NCBI RefSeq assembly: GCF_963259705.1
Contig: NC_081851.1
Coordinates: forward strand, 14,234,145 to 14,298,144
Source: Myotis daubentonii
Taxonomy: Eukaryota > Chordata > Mammalia > Chiroptera > Vespertilionidae
Direction of reading: 5' to 3'
Length of the DNA stretch: 64,000 nt
Numbering within the stretch: position 1 is the first letter of the stretch; each line of letters starts with the position of its first letter. Below the pieces are notes generated by a model. That model saw nothing but the letters and a program-made list of their open reading frames with translations. It searched no databases and was not told the DNA's origin. This document shows positions 54,913 to 64,000 of the stretch, piece by piece. A program made the translations under genes and the position numbers.

Positions 54913-55256
54913 AGTTTTATCGCACAACTGGTATAGTTTTTCCTTTAACATCATGGTCTTAAACAGCATTGTTGGCTATTTTAGGTACTAGAGAAGTGAG
55001 GTTTGACGCTGTTTCACTGATGGGGAGGGATGTAAGGAGGGGGCAGGCATGTGAGAAGGGAATACTGTAGATTTCTTTAGTTGTAAGTTTTATCCCACAA
55101 CTGGTATAGTTTTTCCTTTAACATCATGGTCTAGAACAGCATTGTTGGATATTTGAGATACTAGAGAAGTGAGGTTTGACGCTGTTTCACTGATGGGGAG
55201 GGATGTAAGGAGGTGGCAGGCATGGGAAAAGGGAATACTGTAGATTTCTTTAGTTG
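54913..55256. repeat. Local ~170-bp tandem duplication in array unit 2
   Basis: The segment from GTTTTATCGCACAACTGGTA to ATTTCTTTAGTTG (about 54913-55083) is repeated directly at about 55086-55256. It accounts for the 1571-bp length of this unit against about 1.4 kb elsewhere. Confidence 0.88.
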
Positions 55257-58200
55257 GGGCACCAGACAAGCCATTGTATACTGAGCCAACACTTTGAATA
55301 AGGACAAGGAGAAGTCTGACTGGGGATTTTTTTTCTCAAAACTTTCCAATACTGGCAAGGAAAAAAGAAGCTGATGTTTAATTTAAGTTAGGATTGGGGG
55401 GGGGTGGTATGGATGGTAGTCGCAGACATGAGGAACAGGGTGGTCGCACTCATGAGGAACAGGGTGTTGTGTTAGTGCTGGCAGTGTATAAATATGACTT
55501 TGATTTCCCTTTTACATGGTAGACTATGGAATATAGTTCAACTATTGGAAGGATGGTCAGCTAAATATCTGAAATTTTATGCCACATCAGGTCCAGTTAT
55601 TCCTTTAACAACTTGGCCTAGAACATCATTGCTGTATATTTGAGATGCTAGAGAAGTGAGGTTTCAGTCTGTTTCTTTGATGATTCACTTCATGTTACAT
55701 TTGCCCCTTACATAGGTAAGATATTAGTAATAAGGGAAATTGGGAATTGTGTACATGGTTATTATCTTCGCAGTTTTTCTGTAGAACTATTCTAAAACAA
55801 AACATCCATTAAAACAACACTCAAAATCCTAGGAAATGGTAGCAACTGAACATAGTGGAATGGACCACTGAAATGACGGGGGAGTATGGGAATTGTCTTA
55901 GAGGAAACACCACCTCCCTGCCATATGCTGGACTATAATGGAAATAGAGGAATTGAGAGAGAGAGAGGTCAGTTTAGGAAAAAATTTTAGGAGTGAAGAG
56001 GAAGGTCTCTGTTCTATAACCAGTGTGTCTGAGATTTCTGCATTCTCCGCCACCCCGGCCCCTCCGGCATGTGCAATCTGAGGCTTTTTGATGACAAGCC
56101 ACACCATGGCAACCACAGAATTTGGGCAAACAGAGCTGAAGTGATTGGCTCCTCCATAACCTAAAGAGAATATATAGAGGCCAGGATCATTTAAGTAGTG
56201 TCTCTTGCCTAAAATTAGCTAAAATTAGTAAGATGATATTGAAGACTAGTAGAGATAAGGAAAAAGACTCTACACACAAGGATGGATGAAGAAACTGCAA
56301 GTACAAAAGTGAATTTATGTTTGTATTGGGGGGGCAAGGGGGGTGAATGGTGGTGGTCGCAGCCATGAGGAACAGAGTGTTGTGTTAATGCTGGCAGTGT
56401 ATAATAAATTGTTTGATTTCCTTTTTACATGGCAGGCTATTTAATATTGTTAAACTATTGAAAGGATGGTCAGCTCAAGATGTGCAGTTTTATCCCAGAA
56501 CTGGTATAGTTTTTCCTTTAACATCATGGTCTAGAACAGCATTGTTGGATATTTGAGATACTAGAGAATAGAGAAGTGAGGTTTGATGCTGTTTCACTGA
56601 TGGGGAGGGATGTAAGGAGGGGGCAGGCATGTGAGAAGGGAATAGTGTAGATTTCTTTAGTTGGGGCACCAGACAAGCCATTGTATACTGAGCCAACACT
56701 TTGAATAAGGACAAGGAGAAGTCTGAATGGGGATTTTTTCTCAAAACTTTCTAATACTGGCAAGGAAAAAAGAAGCTGATGTTAAATTTAAGTTTGGATT
56801 TGGGGGTGTTATGGATGGTGGTAGCAGTCATGAGCAACAGGGTGGTCGCAGTCATGAGGATCAGGATGTTGTGTTAGTGCTGGCAGTGTATAAATATGAC
56901 TTTGATTTCCTTTTTACACGGTAGACTATTGAATGTAGTTAAACTATTGAAAGGATGGTCAGCTCAATATCTGAAGTTTTATGCCACATACGGTCCAGTT
57001 TTTCCTTTAACAACTTGGTCTAGAACATCATTGCTGTATATTTGAGATGCTAGTGAAGTGAGGTTTCACTCTATTTCTTTGATGATTCACTTATTTTTAC
57101 ATTTGCCCCTTACATAAGTAAGATATTAGTAATAAGGGAAATTGGTTATGGTGTACATGGTTACTATCTTCACAATTTTTCTGTAAATCTGGAACTATCT
57201 AAAACAAGACATACATTAATAAAACACTCAAAACCCTAGGAAATGGTAGCAACTGAACATAGTGGAACCTACCACTGGAATGACCGGGGAGTATGGGAAT
57301 TGTCTTAGAGGAAACACCACCTCCCTGCCATATGCTGGACTGTAATGGAACTAGAGGAATTGAGAGAGAGAGAGGTCAGTTTAGGAAAAAATTTTAGGAG
57401 TGAAGAGGAAGGTCTCTGTTCTATAACCAGTTTGTCTGAGATTTCTGCATCCTCTGCCACCCCCGCTGCTCCTGGATGGTCAAGCTGAGGCTTTGTTATG
57501 TCAAGCCACACCATGGCAACCTCAGATTTTGGGCAAACAGAGCTGAAGTGATTGGCTCCTCCTTAACCTAAAGAGAATATATAGAGGCCAGGATCCTTTA
57601 AGTAGTGTCTCTTGCCTTAAATTAGCTAATATTAGTAAAATGATATTGAAGACTAGTAGAGATAAGGAAAAAGACTCTACACACAAGGATGGATGAAGAA
57701 ACTGCAAGTACAAAAGTGAATTTATGTTTGTATTGGTGGGGAAGGGGGGTGAATGGTGGTGGTCGCAGCCATGAGGAACAGAGTGTTGTGTTAATGCTGG
57801 CAGTGTATAATAAATTGTTTGATTTCCTTTTTACATGGCAGGCTATTGAATATTGTTAAGCTATTGAAAGGATGGTCAGCTCAAGATATGCAGTTTTATC
57901 CCACAAGTGCTATGGTTTTTCCTTTAACATCATGGTCTAGAACAGCATTGTTGGATATTTGAGATACTAGAGAATAGAGAAGTGAGGTTTGACGCTGTTT
58001 CACTGATGGGGATGGATGTAAAGAGGGGGCAGGCATGTGAGAAGGGAATAGTGTAGATTTCCTTAGTTGGGGCACCAGACAAGCCATTGTATACTGAGCC
58101 AACACTTTGAATAAGGACAAGGAGAAGTCTGAATGGGGATTTTTTTTGTCATAACTTTCTAATACTCGGAAGAAAAACAAAAGCTGATGTTAAATTTAAG

Positions 58201-61200
58201 TATGGATTGGGGGGTGTTATGGATGGTGGTAGCAGTCATGAGCAACAGGGTGGTCGCAGTCATGAGGAACATGGTGTTTTGTTAGTGCTGGGAGTGTATA
58301 ATAATGAATTTGATTTCCTTTTTACATGGTAGACTGTTGAATATTGTTAAACTATTGAAAGGATGGTCAGCTCAAGATCTGAACTTTTATACCACATCAA
58401 GTCCAGTTTTTCCTCCAACAACTTGGTCTAGAACATCATTGCTGTATATTTGAGATGCTAAAGAAGTGAGGTTTCACTCTGTTTCTTTGGTGATTCACTT
58501 CTTTTTACATTTGCCCCTTACATAAGTAAGATATTAGTAATAAGGGAAATTGGGTATGGTGTACATGGTTATAATCTTCACAATTTTTCTGTAAATCTGG
58601 AACTATTCTAAAATAAGAAATCCATTAATACAACACTCAAAACCCTAAGAACTGGTAGCAACTGAACATAGTGGAATGGACCACGGAAATGACGGGGGAT
58701 CATGGGAATTGTCTTAGAGGAAACACCACCTCCCTGCCATATTCTGGACTGTAATGGAACTAGAGGAATTGAGAGAGAGAGAGGTCAGTTTAGGAAAAAA
58801 TTTTAGGAGTGAAGAGGAAGTCTCTGTTCTATAACCAGTTTGTCTGAGATTTCTGCATCCTCTGCCACCCCCGCCCCTCCTGGATGGTCAAGCTGAGGCT
58901 TTGTTATGTCAAGCCACACCATGGCAACCTCAGATTTTGGGCAAACAGAGCTGAAGTGATTGGCTCCTCCTTAACCTAAAGAGAATATATAGAGGCCAGG
59001 ATCCTTTAAGTAGTGTCTCTTGCCTTAAATTAGCTAAAATTAGTAAAATGATATTGAAGACTAGTAGAGATAAGGAAAAAGACTCTACACACAAGGATGG
59101 ATGAAGAAACTGCAAGTACAAAAGTGAATTTATGTTTGTATTGGGGGGGGTAGGGGGGTGAATGGTGGTGGTCCCAGCCATGAGGAACAGAGTGTTGTGT
59201 TAATGCTGGCAGTGTATAATAAATTGTTTGATTTCCTTTTTACATGGCAGGCAATTGAATATTGTTAAACTATTGAAAGGATGGCCAGCTCAAGATGTGC
59301 AGTTTTATCCCACAACTGGTATGGTTTTTCCTTTAACATCATGGTCTAGAACAGCATTTTTGGATGTTTGAGATACTAGAGAAGTGAGGTTTGACGCTGT
59401 TTCACTGATGGGGAGGGATGTAAGGAGGGGGCAAGCATGTGAGAAGGGAATAGTGTAGATTTCCTTAGTTTGGGCACCAGACAAGCCATTGTATACTGAG
59501 CCAACACTTTGAATAAGGACAAGGAGAAGTCTGAATGGGGATTTTCTCTCAAAACTTTCTAATACTGGCAAGGAAAAAAGAAGCTGATGTTAAATTTAAG
59601 TTTGGATTTGGGGGTGTTATGGATGGTGGTAGCAGTCATGAGCAACAGGGTGGTCGCAGGCATGAGGAACATGGTGTTGTGTTAGTGCTGGGAGTGTATA
59701 ATAATGAATTTGATTTCCTTTTTACATGGTAGACTGTTGAATATTGTTAAACTATTGAAAGGATGGTCAGCTCAAGATCTGAACTTTTATACCACATCAA
59801 GTCCAGTTTTTCCTCCAACAACTTGGTCTAGAACATCATTGCTGTATATTTGAGATTCTAAAGAAGTGAGGTTTCACTCTGTTTCTTTGGTGATTCACTT
59901 CTTTTTACATTTGCCCCTTACATAAGTAAGATATTAGTAATAAGGGAAATTGGGTATGGTGTACATGGTTACTATCTTCACAATTTTTCTGTAAATCTGG
60001 AACTATTCTAAAATAAGAAATACATTAATACAACACTCAAAACCCTAGGAACTGGTAGCAACTGAACATAGTGGAATGGACCACTGAAATGACGGGGGAG
60101 TATGGGAATTCTCTTAGAGGAAACACCACCTCCCTGCCATACGCTGGACTGTAATGGAACTAGAGGAATTGAGAGAGAGAGAGGTCAGTTTAGGAAAAAA
60201 TTTTAGGAGTGAAGAGGAAGGTCTCTGTTCTATAACCAGTTTGTCTGAGATTTCTGCATCCTCTGCCACCCCCGCCCCTCCTGGATGGTCAAGCTGAGGC
60301 TTTGTTATGTCATGCCACACCATGGCAACCTCAGATTTTGGGCAAACAGAGCTGAAGTGATTGGCTCCTCCTTAACCTAAAGAGAATATATAGAGGCCAG
60401 GATCCTTTAAGTAGTGTCTCTTGCCTTAAATTAGCTAAAATTAGTAAAATGATATTGAAGACTAGTAGAGATAAGGAAAAAGACACTACACACAAGGATG
60501 GATGAAGAAACTGCAAGTACAAAAGTGAATTTATGTTTGTATTGGGGGGCAAGGGGGGTGAATGGTGGTGGTCCCAGCCAGGAGGAACAGAGTGTTGTGT
60601 TAATGCCGGCATTGTATAATAAATTGTTTGATTTCCTTTTTACATGGCAGGCTATTGAATATTGTTAAACTATTGAAAGGATGGTCAGCTCAAGATGTGC
60701 AGCTTTATCCCACAACTGGTATGGTTTTTCCTTTAACATCATGGTCTAGAACAGCATTTTTGGATATTTGAGATACTAGAGAAGTGAGGTTTGACGCTGT
60801 TTCACTGATGGGGAGGGATGTAAGGAGGGGGCAGGCATGTGAGAAGGGAATAGTGTAGATTTCTTTAGTTGGGGCACCAGACAAGCCATTGTATACTGAG
60901 CCAACACTTTGAATAAGGACAAGGAGAAGTCTGAATGGGGATTTTCTCTCAAAACTTTCTAATACTGGCAAGGAAAAAAGAAGCTGATGTTAAATTTAAG
61001 TTTGGATTTGGGGGTGTTATGGATGGTGGTAGCAGTCATGAGCAACAGGGTGGTCGCAGTCATGAGGAACATGGTGTTGTGTTAGTGCTGGGAGTGTATA
61101 ATAATGAATTTGATTTCCTTTTTACAAGGTAGACTGTTGAGTATTGTTAAACTATTGAAAGGATGGTCAGCTCAAGATCTGAACTTTTATACCACATCAA

Positions 61201-64000
61201 GTCCAGTTTTTCCTCTAACAACTTGGTCTAGAACATCATTGCTGTATATTTGAGATGCTAAAGAAGTGAGGTTTCACTCTGTTTCTTTGATGATTCACTT
61301 CTTTTTACATTTGCCCCTTACATAAGTAAGATATTAGTAATAAGGGAAATTGGGTATGGTGTACATGGTTATAATCTTCACAATTTTTCTGTAAGTCTGG
61401 TACTATTCTAAAATAAGAAATACATTAATACAACACTCAAAACCCTAGGAACTGGTAGCAACTGAACATAGTGGAATGGACCACTGGAATGACGGGGGAG
61501 TATGGGAATTGTCTTAGAGGTAAAACCACCTCCCTGTCATATGCTGGACTATAATGGAACTAGAGGAATTGAGAGAGAGAGAGGTCAGTTTAGGAAAAAA
61601 TTTTAGGAGTGAAGAGGAAGGTCTCTGTTCTATAACCAGTTTGTCTGAGATTTCTGCATCCTCTGCCACCCCCGCCCCTCCTGGATGGTCAAGCTGAGGC
61701 TTTGTTATGTCATGCCACACCATGGCAACCTCAGATTTTGGGCAAACAGAGCTGAAGTGATTGGCTCCTCCTTAACCTAAAGAGAATATATAGAGGCCAG
61801 GATCCTTTAAGTAGTGTCTCTTGCCTTAAATTAGCTAAAATTAGTAAAATGATATTGAAGACTAGTAGAGATAAGGAAAAAGACTCTACACACAAGGATG
61901 GATGAAGAAACTGCAAGTACAAAAGTGGATTTATGTTTGTATTGGGGGGGAAGGGGGGTGAATGGTGGTGGTTGCAGCCATGAGGAACAGAGTGTTGTGT
62001 TAATGCTGGCAGTGTATAATAAATTGTTTGATTTCCTTTTTACATGGCAGGCTATGTAATATTGTTAAACTATTGAAAGGATGGTCAGCTCAAGATGTGC
62101 AGTTTTATCCCAGAACTGGTATAGTTTTTCCCTTAACATCATGGTCTAGAACAGCATTGTTGGATATTTGAGATACTAGAGAATAGAGAAGTGAGGTTTG
62201 ACGCTGTTTCACTGATGGGGAGGGATGTAAGGAGGGGGCAGGCATGTGCGAAGGGAATAGTGTAGATTTCCTTAGTTTGGGCACCAGACAAGCCATTGTA
62301 TACTGAGCCAACACTTTGAATAAGGACAAGGAGAAGTCTGAATGGGGATTTTCTCTCAAAACTTTCTAATCCTGGCAAGAAAAACAGAAGCTGATGTTAA
62401 ATTTAAGTTTGGATTGGGGGGGTGGTGTGAATGGTGGTCGCAGACATGAGGAACAGGGTGGTCACAGTCATGAGGATCAGGATGTTGTGTTAGTGCTGGC
62501 AGTGTATAAATATGACTTTGATTTCCTTTTTACATGGTAAACTATTGACTGTAGTTAAACTATTGAAAGGATGGTCAGCTCAATATCTGAAGTTTTATGC
62601 CACATCAGGTCCAGTTTTTCCTTTAACAACTTGGTCTAGAACATCATTGATGTATATTTGAGATGCTAGAGAAGTGAGGTTTCACTCTGTTTCTTTGATG
62701 ATTCACTTATGTTTACATTTTCCCCTTACATAAGTAAGATATTAGTAATAAGGGAAATTGGGTATGGTGTACATGGTTACTATCTTCACAATTTTTCTGT
62801 AAATCTGGAACTATTCTAAAACAAGACATCCATTAATACAACACTCAAATCCCTAGGAAATCATAGCAATGGAACATAGTGGAATCGACCACTGGAATGA
62901 CGGGGGAGTATGGGAATTGTCTTAGAGGTAACACCACCTCCCTGCCATATGCTGGACTGTAATGGAACTAGAGGAATTGAGAGAGAGAGAGGTCAGTTTA
63001 GGAAATAATTTTTGGAGTGAAGAGGAAGTTCTCTGTTCTATAACCAATTTGTCTGAGATTTCTGCATCCTCTGCCACCCCCGCCCCTCCTGGATGGTCAA
63101 GCTGAGGCTTTGTGATGTCAAGCCAAACCATGGCAACCACAGATTTTGGGCAAACAGAGCTGAAGTGATTGGCTCCTCCTTAACCTAAAGAGAATATATA
63201 GAGGCCAGGATCCTTTAAGTAGTGTCTCTTGCCTTAAATTAGCTAAAATTAGTAAGATGATATTGAAGAATAGTAGAGATAAGGAAAAAGACACTACACA
63301 CAAGGATGGATGAAGAAACTGCAAGTACAAAAGTGAATTTATGTTTGTATTGGGGGCAGGGGGGGAAGGATGGTGGTGGTCGCAGCCATGAGGAACAGAG
63401 TGTTGTGTTAATGCCGGCAGTGTATAATAAATTGTTTGATTTCCTTTTTACATGGCAGGCTATTGAATATTGTTAAACGATTGAAAGGATGGTCAGCTCA
63501 AGATGTGCAGCTTTATCCCACAACTGGTATGGTTTTTCCTTTAACATCATGGTCTAGAACAGCATTTTTGGATATTTGAGATACTAGAGAAGTGAGGTTT
63601 GACGCTGTTTCACTGATGGGGAGGGATGTAAGGAGGGGGCAGGCATGTGAGAAGGGAATAGTGTAGATTTCTTTAGTTGGGGCACCAGACAAGCCATTGT
63701 ATACTGAGCCAACACTTTGAATAAGGACAAGGAGAAGTCTGAATGGGGATTTTCTCTCAAAACTTTCTAATACTGGCAAGGAAAAAAGAAGCTGATGTTA
63801 AATTTAAGTTTGGATTTGGGGGTGTTATGGATGGTGGTAGCAGTCATGAGCAACAGGGTGGTCGCAGTCATGAGGAACATGGTGTTGTGTTAGTGCTGGG
63901 AGTGTATAATAATGAATTTGATTTCCTTTTTACAAGGTAGACTGTTGAGTATTGTTAAACTATTGAAAGGATGGTCAGCTCAAGATCTGAACTTTTATAC

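Larger units (their letters stand above)
53337..64000. repeat. 1.4-kb tandem array (7 units plus a partial)
   Basis: Units start at the landmark GTGAATTTATGTTTGT at 53337, 54738, 56309, 57716, 59124, 60525, 61925 (GTGGATTTATG) and 63333. Lengths are 1401, 1571, 1407, 1408, 1401, 1400 and 1408 bp, then a partial unit that runs off the window. Units from 56.3 kb onward are very similar. The first unit is the most diverged. Each unit contains two related subunits (about 0.5 kb apart), a GA-rich patch, and an old L1-like 3' end phrase (TTTTTCTGTAAATCTGGAAC). The repeated short open frames on both strands are the same unit counted several times, not genes. Confidence 0.95.

Noticed and set aside
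54575..63940. Recurrent 60-90-codon frames on both strands of the tandem array
   Set aside because: They repeat with the 1.4-kb period, change length through simple substitutions and share no known domain. They are products of the repeat, not a gene family.
1..64000. CRISPR arrays, bacterial operons, tRNA or rRNA genes
   Set aside because: The sequence is mammalian nuclear DNA. The tRNA-like segments are heads of VES SINEs without intact tRNA folding, and the tandem repeats do not have CRISPR geometry.

Overview
This window is vertebrate nuclear DNA from a mammal, and its repeats point to a vesper bat (Vespertilionidae, for example Myotis or a relative). It has about twenty tRNA-derived VES-type SINEs in both orientations, two short HeliBat-like Helitrons with the diagnostic A|TC...CTAG|T insertion, two SPIN-family hAT elements with 8-bp target duplications, young and old L1 fragments, one nearly full-length but dead L1, and an ORF1-only HAL1-like element. 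Coding content is sparse. Nearly all open frames longer than 60 codons are chance frames, SINE read-through or LINE fragments.

Layout. 1-22 kb is repeat-dense intergenic DNA: a degraded gammaretrovirus-like pol remnant near 2.3-3.0 kb, a SPIN and a Helitron near 4.1-4.5 kb, a nested L1/Tigger/VES stack at 4.8-5.9 kb, a 5'-truncated L1 with perfect target duplications at 14.3-15.0 kb, a second Helitron at 15.3 kb, and a GC/CpG-rich island at about 19.2-20.05 kb. 22.16-23.64 kb holds two exons, coding exons 1 and 2, of an ANAPC1 (anaphase-promoting complex subunit 1) copy on the + strand. 24-39.5 kb is dominated by a HAL1-like element, L1 3' ends, and a 7.26-kb L1 insertion on the - strand that carries a probable 3' transduction. 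A further, much more diverged ANAPC1 exon lies at 41.24 kb.

41.4-53.3 kb is a composite segmental-duplication block. Two direct copies of a 2.34-kb segment (about 41427-43769 and 50994-53336) each contain the same ANAPC1-derived exon with the same in-frame TGA. Between them, on the - strand, lie five exons of a RalGDS/RGL-family gene (44746-50170). They join through canonical GT-AG sites into one uninterrupted 272-codon frame containing a Ras exchanger motif (REM/RasGEF-N) domain and no CDC25 catalytic domain. A decayed duplicate of its second exon (48607-48717) has lost its acceptor AG.

From 53337 to the end of the window there is a tandem array of a roughly 1.4-kb unit: seven full units plus one partial. 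Each unit contains two diverged copies of a subunit of about 0.5 kb. I did not recognise the source of this array.

The best candidate for something undescribed is the REM-only RalGDS-like gene enclosed by direct repeats next to the array. Homology to RalGDS and ANAPC1 was judged from memory of those families; no search was run.
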